NCBI GenBank assembly: GCA_949825065.1
Contig: OX463839.1
Span: 26,769,734-26,833,733, forward strand
Direction: 5' to 3'
From: Odontocerum albicorne
Taxonomy: Eukaryota; Arthropoda; Insecta; Trichoptera; Odontoceridae
Length of the DNA stretch: 64,000 bases
The notes under the pieces are model-generated. The model did no database searches and had not been told where the DNA came from. It worked only from the letters and a program-made list of their open reading frames with translations. Position 1 is the stretch's first letter. Every line of letters starts with the position of its first letter. Below, piece by piece: positions 10,292-21,370 of this stretch. A program made the position numbers and the translations under genes.

Positions 10292-11694
10292 CTCTAGAGT
10301 ATGCCCGAATCTTCCGGTCCACCATTGCACGTGTTGACAACACGTGAAGAAGCCACAACACTCGCAGACGTACTCAGCACGTGCGAGTATTGTTATCAGG
10401 CGAAGTCTATTGCAAGACTGGGACCCTTCTTTATTTTATTTTTTACCAACCGAAATCGAAATATGCTAGGCCACGGGGGTCGTCACAAAATACATTATTT
10501 TTACCCTCAACTTACATAAAATACACCAAACATATACCGAAAACTTATATTGTAGCTAGCATCTGCTTATCAGTGTAGAAAACGTCAAAAAGAAACAACA
10601 TTTTTTTTATAAAAATACTCGTGCATTGTTCCTCCTGAGATTCTCAGCGCATATACACGTACACGTACAGCAATCGTCTCCGTATTTTTAACACTCAGAT
10701 ATGTAAATTAAAGAGCTGGCCATGTCAATAACATTGCAGACACACCGCTCTTTACATACTTATTTACAAATACCAACCTTGAAAGTAATTTCACAAAGAG
10801 TTGACTGTCACTTTTTCCAGAAGCGAAGTGTATGGACAAACATATAATTAACTCGTGAAGAATTCGATACAGTCATGGCTGCAACATTATTACGATACGG
10901 TGGTACGTCGTCCAGTAACAAATTTCATTTATTTTCTGGTTGATGAAGTCACACATTATAATTTTATTGTTTATCAAATTAGTTATCTAGTTGAAATCTT
11001 ATAAAGTAAATATGAATTTGTATATAAATATACCTACCACAACTATTATATTTACAGAGACAATTATATAATACATCAATATTTATTTACAATGTGGGAC
11101 GCTCTCGGGTTTTCTATATTTCTAGACATTTTGTCAAAAATTTAAAATCTTTGATAACTTATTATTTTAACTTACCGCACTCCATATTTTAATATCTAAA
11201 ATCTTCGCGATTCCTCGCGGTATACCCATGAATTTTAACGTATTTAGGAAACATGTTGTTATTCATTATATTACTAACTATATATAGAAATCAAAACATT
11301 GAATATTAGTCGCTGTTCAGCTTATTACATATTCCGTTGAGTGTGTATGTTCTTGATACTAGTTCACTTAAAATGACACTTGTATAATACTCATAATGAA
11401 GGACAACGATCAAATTATACAGTAATTTTAAAATATTCATATCTAATTTATTTTTTACTCGGCTGATAAAACTGAGTTGCGATTGAATTCAAACACTAAA
11501 AACGAAAAATGTCTATGCTTGAACTGCTGGAAAATCTTAGTTTACTGAAATTCCCCTTTGAAAAGAGATTTTAATGGTGTAATAAACGCGTAAATTTTTT
11601 CAAAAATGGGGTAACTGGTTTAATTCTCATAAATTTGTTTTTTTTTTCATAAAAAAGTTAATAAGAGTTTGCTTTCTAAACTCCTTGAGGAGAG

Positions 11695-11738
11695 TTACAT
11701 AGCGCTATATAGGGGACTCTCTAAATAGCGCTATGTAA
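11695..11738. repeat. Short inverted repeat
   Basis: TTACATAGCGCTAT (11695-11708) and its exact reverse complement (11725-11738), 14-bp arms with a 16-nt spacer. Confidence 0.6.
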
Positions 11739-12720
11739 ATTGTCATTTTATTATTATTATAAAGTGCCTACTCTCGGAATGAAAATGTATTTTTTTGGGT
11801 AAATACGAGATGTATGTCGACATGATATTTGTGTCTCTAAATTCTACAGTTCACTAACTTTAGTTTTTCTGTGTGTTTTGTATTAAAAATTGAAAAACTT
11901 GTTTAAAAAATTACATATTCATGAACTCCAGCTTTAAAAAGCTCCTCTTGAAAATAAATGTTGCTATTCATTATATAACTGTATTAAGAAAATGTTTCTA
12001 TCTCATCCATTTGCCAACGTCAGAAAATTATTATGAAGTTTAAATTATGTGAAAAACATTGAGTATTCTGAAGGCAATCAGCAATAAGTCATGATGAACA
12101 TCCATGCCTCCATTATTTAAAACTTTATCTTGTTCAAACTGGAATAGTTTAAATAATTATTTTGTTTTTTTTATGATTCATTCATCTAGTTACCGTATGG
12201 GAACTATTATATATGGTGGAATCCTTAGTTTAAAAATGTTACAGAAGCACATCTAAAGAAACAATGCGTCATAAGTTTTTCAGCATGGCACTGGAGGAAG
12301 TCATTAAGATACTCGTATTTTGCATATCTTTCAGCTTACAAGAAAACAATAATTGCTCTGATAGCAGAAATATAAACAATTGAGTGGAGGCATCTTTGAA
12401 CTTACATCTTTATCATCAAAACATCAATAATACATAAAATTAATTATTAAATAATCTCAACAATAGCGAAATGAATGTAAAATATATGAACGTTAATATG
12501 AAAAAAGGACCCAACCCACATTTTTACGTTTTGAGATAATTGAGGAGACATCCCGCCTCTTTGTATGGGCACTTGATGAAACATAGACAAATAAAACGTA
12601 ATTTTACCATGAAATACTCATTAAATGGGTTTGATATTTTTTCACATAGAGGAATCGATGTATGCATTTTCAATATTACAAATACATGCTTTGCGAGTTG
12701 TCTCTTTTGCATATATAAAT

Positions 12721-12764
12721 TAAATTAAATATTTATATATGTCTATGTATAAATATTTAATTTA
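12721..12764. repeat. Perfect AT-rich hairpin
   Basis: TAAATTAAATATTTATA (12721-12737) pairs exactly with 12748-12764; 17-bp arms and a 10-nt loop. Confidence 0.6.
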
Positions 12765-14385
12765 GAAATACACTAAGGCAACAAATTTAAGATAGTGACG
12801 AATTTGTGAAAAACTCTTGTATTAATTATAAATTAAGTTAAATTGCATACAAACGGTCAACGCATAAACAAAAAAAATACGATGAAATTAATTTTCAAGG
12901 ACTTTTTTAGTAAAATTTACTTTAGAAAATAGCAGAAAAGTGTACAAAAACCTATTTCTTTTTTATACCCGTAGTTATAAAAATTATCGTTTTAATTTTC
13001 AAAAAATATCGTTATTCTGGTATGACATTTTTTATTAAAATTTGTCAATTGGCTGATTTTGAATGCTTAAATAGTGTTTTTGTTTCTATAAAAGTAATGA
13101 AAACAGACCGCTTTTATATTGAACTTGATATACAAATTTGGTTTTAAAAATGATATAATAACGACTTGAAACTTTTCCACTATTTGTTTTTTTTTACGTT
13201 TTATGCATCGGATATTTCGATTTTTTTCTATTATACCTGAAGTGTAATGTTGAAACGGGTGTTAGTATTAAATCTCTGTTAATACCGTATATTTTGTTTT
13301 CTTTTACTTAATATAATTTAAATGCTTTACTTGAATGAGTACACACGTGTATATGTATAAATTCGTGTAATTTATATCGTGTACCAGTATCAAAAATACT
13401 CTGAAAAGAGGCTAAAGAGATAAATCGCTTGATTGATTCGTGAAGATGCTCCGCTGGGTGTTGAGTAATATGTAAACAAATTGGTTTATATTAGTTTAAA
13501 ACAAATTGTATACATTCACCTGCTCCTACCTTACGGTTTAAAATTGCAAAATTAATTGTAGAAGGTTAAAAAGTCTTATTCATTTCACAGTGCAGTTTAA
13601 AAATATAGTTCACCTAATTCACTCCTTTTAGTCACAATTGGACGATCTCTATATATAATATGCAAAAATACCTAACCTACAATTTTCCTGTTCTGAAATA
13701 ATTTAGGAAACATCGAGCCGTTTTGATCGTGCATGTATGGAACATTTTTTAAGACCGATCTTAATTTAAAACCCATTTGAATAACTTGGTAATTTTGCGC
13801 ACCCAAGATTTACAAACATTTTTTTTGTTATTTAAATAAACCAAAAATGTGTTTTGAGAATTAAGTCCCGTTTTATTTATGATATGTCCAGTCAACATAC
13901 GGGAGTTAGATGATTAGATTCATACTAGTAACGTCACCGAACCTCTTAGATACGCGTATGTCTTCCAATTGTAATGTAAAAAATAGGTTGTAAAAATATA
14001 CATATTTTCTTACAACTATATATCTAGACAACTCATTTTTGAATAAGGAAGGTAAATAATGTAAAAAAAATTGTGCTATAGTTTGTAAAATCCAGACACA
14101 CGAAACAAATATTACAATCTAATTTCGTATGTCTATAACCTTTACAACAATAAAAAAAACGTTGTTTTTTACGTGTTTATTGTCCATTATATTTTTATTT
14201 GTCAATTTCCAAAAGTAATATAATAAGTGGCCCCACCTAGTTGTTGTGCTAAGCTTTTTAAGATGTTTTTTACATTTCAGCTAGAAGATTCTCGATTCTT
14301 GGCGAATGTTGTCATTGAGTTGTTTCGAACTCTGTGGCTTATTAAGTACATGTTAAATAGCCATAAGAAAGAGTTTGGGGATGTT

Positions 14386-14970
14386 AAACTGCGCAATCTT
14401 GGCGGCCAATGTGTGTCGACCTAACATTTTAAACTGGGCGATCTAGTCGGCCAATGTGTGTCGACCTAACATTTTAAACTGGGCGATCTTGGCGGCCAAT
14501 GGGGGTCGACCTAATATTTTAAACTGGGCGATCTTGGCGGCCAATGTGTGTCGACCTAACATTTTAAACTGGGCGATCTTGGCGGCCAATGTGTGTCGAC
14601 CTAACATTTTAAACTGGGTGATCTTTGCGGCCAATATGTGTCGACCTAACATTTTAAACTGGGCGATCTTGGCGGACAATGTGTATCGACCTAACATTTT
14701 AAACTGGGTGATCTTGGCGGCCAATGTGTGTCGTTTTAACATTTGAAACTGGGCGATCTTAGCGGACAATGTGTGTCGACCTTACATTTTAAACTGTGTG
14801 ATCTTTGCGGCCAATGTGTGTCGACCTAACATTTTAAACTGGATGATCTTAGCGGCCAATGTGTGTCGATCTTACATTTTAAACTGGGCGATCTTGGCGG
14901 CCAGTGTGTGTCGACCTAATATTTTAAACTGGGTGATCTTGGCGGTCAATGTGTGTCGACCTAACATTTT
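14386..14970. repeat. 45-bp minisatellite, about 13 units
   Basis: Units starting GTGTGTCGACCTAACATTTT begin at 14411 and recur every 45 bp to 14951, with a partial unit at each end. Point differences between units are scattered, for example GGGGGTCGAC in the third. Because 45 is a multiple of three and the unit lacks stops in several frames, both strands show repeated 15-residue peptides (RPNILNWAILAANVC on plus). The same openness on both strands argues this is an accident of the period and not a protein gene. Confidence 0.9.
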
Positions 14971-15626
14971 TTTAATTATTACAAATTCTTTTAATGTGTA
15001 CTTTTTCATTATGAAGCTCGAATTTCATTACTACACATCTGTCAACAAAATAATGACAGGTGACACTTCAGAAATAAGGCGACATCTTCCGATGGAATTA
15101 TTTGATGTAGTACACCTTATATTCGTACTTATATGGTTTATTGCAACAACATAAACATTTTCTCAGAAATAACCCTATACTTTGACTGAATTACATAAGA
15201 TTCAAGTCTGCTACAAACAGTAAAGTTTGCAATAGTAAATATAATCTTATGACACTGCATCAACGGTTTCACGATGTCAATGAAATTAAGACATTTTATA
15301 ATATATTTTTGTGCAATATCCTAAACTTGCCGCTTGCACGAGAAATATTTCACACGCGATAATTTTCAATAATGCCACATTGATGTTGTTTCTCTTAGCC
15401 TCCCCTTTACACGCAGATTTAAATTATTTGAAGTTTTTTCATAGTAACTCGCAAATATGGGATTTTATAAAATAGTTACATATGAATAACTTGTCCCTTT
15501 ATTTCTACGTATATGTATGGTATATGTGTAATTACAATTACTCACTAAGAAAGAAAAATAGAAATACATATTGACAAATCAAACATTCAAATTTTGAAAA
15601 TGTAAAAATAACATTTTTTTCGATAT
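14971..15626. other. AT-rich DNA, no gene
   Basis: The apparent frame running out of the minisatellite to 15154 has no recognisable domain. Nothing else seen. Confidence 0.45.
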
Positions 15627-15728
15627 AAAATCAAATTCCAAGCACACTCACAACCCGTAACCTTACCTGGCGAGATTAAAATCAAATTCCAAGCACACTC
15701 ACAACCCGTAACCTTACCTGGCGAGATT
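15627..15728. repeat. Exact 51-bp tandem duplication
   Basis: Units 15627-15677 and 15678-15728 are identical (containing CAAGCACACTCACAACCCG), which indicates a recent duplication. Confidence 0.85.
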
Positions 15729-16460
15729 AAAATTATCATGTGTTATACACAGTGTTTGAGAAATGAGTGAATCTGATCGTGGCATCACTTTTAGTATATT
15801 ACAAAATTAATCATGATAAACAAAAGGAGATAAAGCAGTACTGGCGCAAGGCCTCGCAAGGTAATGTTACCTGTATGCAAAATCCAAAAATGAGGTATTA
15901 AAAAATGTTCACACTATTCGCGAAACGTAGCAAAACGAAACATTAATATTTTTTATCAATAGCTATAAATACCTTATAAGTAAATATAAAATAGGTAACA
16001 ACTTAATTAAAATATTATTAAGTATAAAATAATTATAATTAATCGAATAAAATGGCTGTGCTTTGAATAAATTAGTTATTTTGCATTCGAAAAACATTTG
16101 GTTAAGGGCAAGAGTTTTTTTGTTTTAACGCCAAGTGCAAAAGAAAAAAATATAAACAGCGCTCTGACAAATGAAATACAATGAGTACAAGTCCTGCAGA
16201 GCATACGAGTATATATAATCGTACTAAAAGGATTGGCACCATTCTCTAAAAGCTTACGAAGATATGGTTACTTCTGCAAAAAATGCTTGTGGGAGAGGAA
16301 AAATTGAGGTGGCATTTCCGAACAGCATTAAAAAAGTTTTAAAAATATCTATATTATATCCTACTGACACATGCTCTACTCGAAACGTCCATTTAAAACA
16401 CATGAACGACTGAATTATGATTTGAGGCTGCATCTCAAATAGCCTACTCGGCATCATCAA
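15729..16460. other. AT-rich DNA, no gene
   Basis: A 68-codon minus-strand frame at 16254-16460 shows no known domain. No other structure seen. Confidence 0.4.
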
Positions 16461-16464
16461 TCAC

Positions 16465-16720
16465 ACATAGTCGATATATATCTACTGCAGGATGAAGGCC
16501 TTCCCGTAACGTCCCTTTCACCTATTGTTCTTCATACTCAGCCAGTATATACCTTCAAAAGAATTCCATCAGTACAGCAGGTTTAAGGGCGTTTTCCTGG
16601 TCTTCAGCTCTCGCAAAGATACCATTGAACGGAAATGCTTGTTCACCGTTAACCCCTCATCCCAGCAATATTACAAGCGCCATGACATTTTAGTCCTTTT
16701 GCTCGAGGCAATATATGGAT
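16465..16720 (-). pseudogene. Possible LINE fragment, very decayed
   Basis: CTACTGCAGGATGAAGGCCT resembles CCACTGCTGGATGAAGGTCT, the antisense of the RTE C-terminus at 60598-60617, and the next 200 bp have higher G+C than the surroundings. No continuous frame. It could be an old RTE-type 3' end; low certainty. Confidence 0.25.
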
Positions 16721-16959
16721 AACCATAGTCATTGTGTGAACCCGTATCCCTTTTTGGTATCTCCTAGTTTTGTCAATCACACCTCTCTCCATAGCTTGCT
16801 ACGCCACTATAAGTTTGGTCTTAATAACAAACGCTGAAAGTACTCATAAAAATATATCTTTCATAAATTGACGTTTGGCAGCCATCTGAATCTATCACTT
16901 TGACGAAAAAAAAACAAGTTCCGTGCCGTAATAAAACATTTTTATTTGAAAAAGTTCAA

Positions 16960-17790
16960 GCAACGCAGATCACAACCGAGTTGGGTGGAGTTCACGGGTA
17001 CACAGTACCAGCGTTGAAGGTTGTTTATTTCTGAATAAATGAGTTTAATATATGCACCAAAGATGAATCGCGCTCCGGACGCCCAATTGTGTCCACCACG
17101 GAGAAAATCATTGAAAAAAACCATGGTATCGTAATGGAAGACCGAGAGATTAGAGAAGAAAGAGAGATTGCTTACTGTCGACCAAAAGTACACTCGAAAG
17201 GATATTTCAACGCTGTGTTTGGCGATGGTTAATCGCAATCCAAAGAAATTTTGGCATCGATTCGTCACTGTGAATAAAACTTGGATTCTCCATTATACAC
17301 AAGTGTCCAAACAATAGTCAAAACGATGACCGTTTTGTCGGCTGGGAAGGTAATGGCCACTGTTTTTTTGGGATTCCCAAGGTATCATCATGATTAACTA
17401 CTCGGAAAAGGGAAGACAATAACGGGGACCTATTATGCGACATTAAAAATGCGACATTATTAGATTGTTTGAAAGACTAATTGAAGGAAAACTGTCAAGA
17501 TTGGCGCGTAAAAAAGTGTTCTTCCACCAGGACAACGCGCAGTTCCACAAATCCATTCTCATAATGGAAAAATTGCATGTTTGCATTGGTTCCTCATTCT
17601 CCACGTTCCTTAAACTTGGTTCCCGAAATAAAAAAATTGGCTCAGCGGGAGAATGTTTGGTCGCATCAGAATGTCATCACCGCAGTAAATGGCTATTTTA
17701 CCAAATTTAACAAGTTCTATTTTTCAGACGGGATGTAAAAAATGGAAAATCGCTGGACCAAGTGTATAGCCCGCAAAAGAGACTATCTTT
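16960..17790 (+). pseudogene. Mariner transposase relic (second mariner family)
   Basis: Disrupted plus-strand frames give SGRPIVSTTEKIIEK-type linker sequence, VTVNKTWILHYT, GKVMATVFLG, GKTITGTYYATLKM, RLARKKVFFHQDNAQFHKS and finally DGMKKMENRW-like sequence. This is the order of a DD34D mariner transposase from linker to C-terminus; HQDNA holds the second catalytic Asp. The first catalytic block is altered (VNKTW where family members have GDETW), and many frameshifts and stops are present. I could not identify terminal repeats. It differs from the foldback mariners and from 48283-49213. Confidence 0.7.
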
Positions 17791-17929
17791 AAAAATAAAA
17801 ATACTCTATCTAAACCGAGAGACTGATCCTTAATATAAATACTAAAAACATCTAATTCCAATTTTCAAGTACTCTAACCTTTAAGTTCAATTTATTCTAT
17901 GAAAAGTGATGCGCGACAGCTTCTTAAAT

Positions 17930-18150
17930 GATCTGCCCGAGTGCATCACACACATTGCTCACATAGATCAGCAGCCCTGAGCCCTGGGAATCGACAGGAT
18001 GATGCGGGCGAGGTAGAAGGCAGAACCCGAAAGAGAGCCCGCTTGGCCGCGAGCGCACAGTGTGCCCAATCTCCGGCCGGTAGAATGTGAAAAAATTGCG
18101 GAGTGAAAGTGGTGGCGGCGCACTATCCAAAACCCGCCCGCGGGCATATC
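17930..18150. other. GC-rich island of unknown origin
   Basis: About 220 bp with G+C near 60%, rich in CpG (CGAGCGCACAG, GCCCGCCCGCGGGC), abruptly bounded by AT-rich DNA. Two overlapping minus-strand frames of 68-69 codons are open but match nothing I know. It adjoins a SINE-B copy but is not part of that repeat elsewhere in the window. Confidence 0.35.
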
Positions 18151-18239
18151 AAATATATATCTCAAACTTTTCCACATAGTAAACCTTATTAAAACTATAT
18201 TCGGATTGCAGATTTCTTTTTCATGCGTATGGGCACCCT

Positions 18240-18572
18240 TCGAAGCCTTATATTCGAAGTAGTGATTCGGTTATATTGGAGAGGATGACACGGATACAAC
18301 ATAGCCATCGATCCCATTAATCGAGCCTTTGGGTTTAAAACCACTGAAATAGACAAGGAATTCTCAATTCATCATCACGTGTGTTGTTAACACTACCGCA
18401 CGTGGCAATAACACTTGTACATGAACTCGTAGCGTGCGAGTATTGTTAGACGACCTATTACCAGACTGGGATCATTTATTTTATTTATTATTCTAGTATT
18501 CCATCGGCAATCGAACCCGAAACCCCTAGATGGAAGTCAGGCGTCTTACCAACTAGGCCACGGAGGTCATTG
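18240..18572 (-). repeat. SINE-B, longest copy
   Basis: On the minus strand it starts with GACCTCCGTGGCCTAGTTGG, an A box, then GGGTTTCGGGTTCGATTGCC, a B box. The body contains CAGTCTGGTAATAGG, CAATACTCGCACGC, GTTAACAACACACGTG and CACTGAAATAGACAAGG reversed, and ends near 18240. This copy shows that the B body belongs to a tRNA-type head like that of SINE-A. Confidence 0.7.
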
Positions 18573-19510
18573 TAGTGTTGGTGGATCGAAATCACAATTC
18601 TTACGTTGTTTCCAACGCTGAATGATCCGATTTTCAAGTTATTTTCAAGAATTTACACACAGAAGAAAGAATAATGATCCGGAAAAAATGTTATTCTAAA
18701 GCCCTAATGTTGCTCGATTGGATGAAGTTTAACTTCAAACGTATTATAACAATACGAGTATATATAACTTCTCTGGATATACACGTTAATTTTTGTGCAG
18801 TAGTACAAAACCAGTAAGTGGATTTTAAAATTAATTTGTCACAGAACAAATAAGTCATGGGATAATGCGTACACATTTTCTAAAATATGGAAAAAGTTAA
18901 GTAATATAAGTTGGAAAAAAATATAACGTTGTCAGTATACTTTAAAATTAGGAAGGTGTGTGAAAAAAATGTTTATTTTTTTCAATTAATGAATGAAGAA
19001 TATCAAATATAAATATTTGTAATTTGTCATCCTTTTAAAGTAGTGAAATGTTTAAATAAATGTAGAGAAATCTTTAGTAGTCAAATAAATGGATATTGTT
19101 TTAATAAAATATTTAGAAAGCGAAATAATTTATTATGAAGCATTCATGGTATCTATGCTGCGGGCTGCCGATGGAGAAACACTAGTGTAACATACATTCA
19201 GTACATTGGCACTAGACTGACTCGCAAAAAACATATCAACATGAATGATTAACCGATTAATTGTATCTGCTTTCTTCTTTTGTATCTCTCCGTCAATCTT
19301 TTCCGGCGATATCCAAAATGTGACATTTTCTTCGACTCATGAAGACTTAATTCAGAAAATCGTAATGCTTTGAAAATGAAGCATTTTTCAAATTTTCCTT
19401 TCAATGTAAATTAATTAACTCACTCAATAAAAGATCGACAAAACGTGTTACCCTCAGATTTAAATTTATTCATTAAACATTCCATACAATTTACACTACA
19501 GCTTCAATTT
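18573..19510. other. AT-rich DNA, no gene
   Basis: No supported coding region, RNA gene or repeat apart from the hairpin that follows. Confidence 0.45.
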
Positions 19511-19559
19511 TCGCAAGCAATTTTCAAAATGATCAAAGAATTTTGAAAATTGCTTGCGA
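19511..19559. repeat. Perfect 20-bp hairpin
   Basis: TCGCAAGCAATTTTCAAAAT (19511-19530) and its exact reverse complement (19540-19559), 9-nt loop. Confidence 0.7.
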
Positions 19560-19779
19560 TTGTTGGATCATGTTTAGCAGCCATTATAGTGGAAGTATTG
19601 AGGCAAAAAAATGCACATTATCCAGGGGCTATATTATGGGTCACTTGGTCAGGATTCTAAGTAAGTGCGCATCTTAAAATAAATTCGATCAATTTTATAC
19701 ATTTGAGATTGACTGCTGACTACTACTAGAGATTAACTACTGGCACTAAGTAAGAATTCTTTGAGGTGCATAACTTTTA

Positions 19780-20125
19780 GATGTATGGCCGCGCGGTAAC
19801 GCTTCCGTGCGAAAAGTCGTCGGTTCGAACCCCGTGATGTGATACTCTCCTCGAATGACACGGGTATTTTTTCCGCCTAGTGTTCGGGTCATCTCACACC
19901 TCGTGACACTTCGATCATATTTATTTTTTCAAAAAAAGGAGTATAAAACTCTCACTTCGGTGTGCCGTCGGATCCAGTACAGCGATGTGGCCGGTGAGTT
20001 TGTGCAACGGCTCACTCACTTAAAACAAACTCCACGGCACAGCTTCGCTTTTCAAATAAATTGACGTTGTAATGGCGAGGGGATCCTCGACTTCGGGGCC
20101 CAGCAACGACGACGACAAATAAAAA
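19780..20125 (+). repeat. SINE-C, apparently full length
   Basis: The head contains TGGCCGCGCGGTAACG (A-box-like) and GGTTCGAACCCCG (B box) about 35 bp apart, as in a tRNA gene, but the rest does not fold into an intact tRNA that I can draw. The body runs about 280 bp through TTTTTCCGCCTAGTGTTCG and CTCACACCTCGTGACACTTC and ends with an ACGACGACGAC tail and A-rich tract. A second, truncated copy is at 35836-35995; a body fragment is near 23876-23896. Confidence 0.7.
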
Positions 20126-20159
20126 CTCACTGAGATCTGAGAACTCATTTTTAACGATT

Positions 20160-20990
20160 GGCGTATGGAGCTGGAACGTTAGGGTTATTAATCAGTTCCA
20201 CAAGGTCTCCCCAATGCCTTCAGCAGTTTCTTCCCCATTTCCCAATATCTTCTACTTTACAAATTTCTTGAATACGAGAGTTTCTAACTCAATCTCTTTG
20301 TTTTTAAGTCTATCTGGAAGTATTTATCTGCAATGACTGACGGTTTTCATTTCATGCTCTGTCTAGAGCAGATACAAAAGTCCAGGATCGATTCCATAAC
20401 TCTTGATTGGTCTCACACGTGCTTTGTAAATTTAAACCTTGCTGTCTATTATCATAGTTATCAGAACACCAGTGACTTTATTTACTCGGCCTCTTATTTA
20501 TGTGTGGAGATTATTGTAGCAGAGCGAATTGACACGTAGATGTTTGAATTCAATCAAGTTTTCAATAAATTTATCAGCAATCATAATTTTGCATCTCACT
20601 GATTTTTTTGAGAATATTAAACATATTTTCCTACAAATGTGGGCATGTAATATTTTTGTGATAATTATTGAACCTGCGGAGCATCTTTAGTAGGTCGTCT
20701 TCAGATTGTTACATCGTCAGTAAAGCATATGATACTAGTTAAGTTGCTCCCTATTATAGCCCAGCCCTAAGGTTGTGACTAATCTTATAAATACAGTGAC
20801 TAAAAGTAGAGTCTCGATTCTCACCAAAATACCAAATGAGACATGTGGCAAGTGGAACTAATACGACTTTTTACAACAATTAATTCCGTCTCGGGATGAT
20901 TCAACTCAGCTGAAGGTCAAAACCCTGTGAGTTCATCGCTGGGTGCCTATTAAGATGCTCTTCATTTACGATGCTGCAAATTATTTCATC
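20160..20990 (-). pseudogene. Non-LTR reverse transcriptase relic
   Basis: Minus-strand translation gives SIICFTDDVTI with SEDDLLKMLRRF following, a decayed FADD/YADD catalytic block near 20730, and further on FKHLRVNS, VNKVTGVLITM and KAHVRPIKSYGIDPG. This order (catalytic box, F-LGV, N-A-I-G, R-I-TYG-E) is that of the reverse transcriptase C-terminal half of many insect LINEs. It is heavily frameshifted. It belongs to a different family from the intact RTE at 60.6-63.4 kb. Confidence 0.6.
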
Positions 20991-21309
20991 GCTACGATAT
21001 GAGAACATTGAGCCATAACAAAAGGTGGGGAATTGTAGATAGTCTGGAGATTAATTGACTTAACAGTATCTTTGTAAGATAAGCTTTTAGGGCATGTCAT
21101 GTACTTTTACTTATCATAAAATTTAACAAAACAATGATAGAAGGGGAAAATTTTATATTTTTTAAATATCATTATTTTTGGCACGATCAAAAGGAGTGCC
21201 AGAAACAAGGATTTCTTATAGAATTTTCAAAGCCAGGTCAGAAGTAAGATACCAGGATATTAAAGAAGCCTTTAGTGAAAACAAAACAAACTCTTTTTAA
21301 GAAAATCGG

Positions 21310-21370
21310 AAACCATCAGGAGTCAAACCGAAAACCTCCGGGCTAGAAGGCAGGCGTCTCACAAACTAGA
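21310..21370 (-). repeat. SINE head fragment, truncated by mariner
   Basis: GAGTCAAACCGAAAACCTCCGGG and GCAGGCGTCTCACAAACTAG are the reversed B and A regions of the SINE-A/B head. The sequence stops at the edge of the foldback mariner, so the junction removed the start of this SINE and the left tip of the mariner. Confidence 0.55.

Larger units (their letters stand above)
9200..10480 (-). repeat. SINE-B copy split by a hAT insertion
   Basis: SINE-B blocks occur on both sides of the hAT element: AGGTTTAGAACC at 9211-9222 and the CACGTGTTGAC / CGTGCGAGTATTGTTATCAG body with tRNA-like head (complement of CCTAG, CCACGGGGGTCGTC) at 10300-10480. The same blocks are contiguous at 18240-18572. Confidence 0.65.
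10481..14385. other. Long AT-rich stretch without a gene
   Basis: No supported coding region in about 3.9 kb. Open frames here (for example 12524-12728 on both strands) are short and low in complexity. Two short hairpins are listed separately (11695-11738, 12721-12764). Confidence 0.5.

Noticed and set aside
14386..14970. CRISPR array or repeat protein gene
   Set aside because: The units abut directly with no unique spacers, and both strands are open merely because the period is a multiple of three.
19786..19850. Functional tRNA gene
   Set aside because: A and B boxes are present, but the stems do not form a full cloverleaf and the sequence continues into a repeated SINE body.
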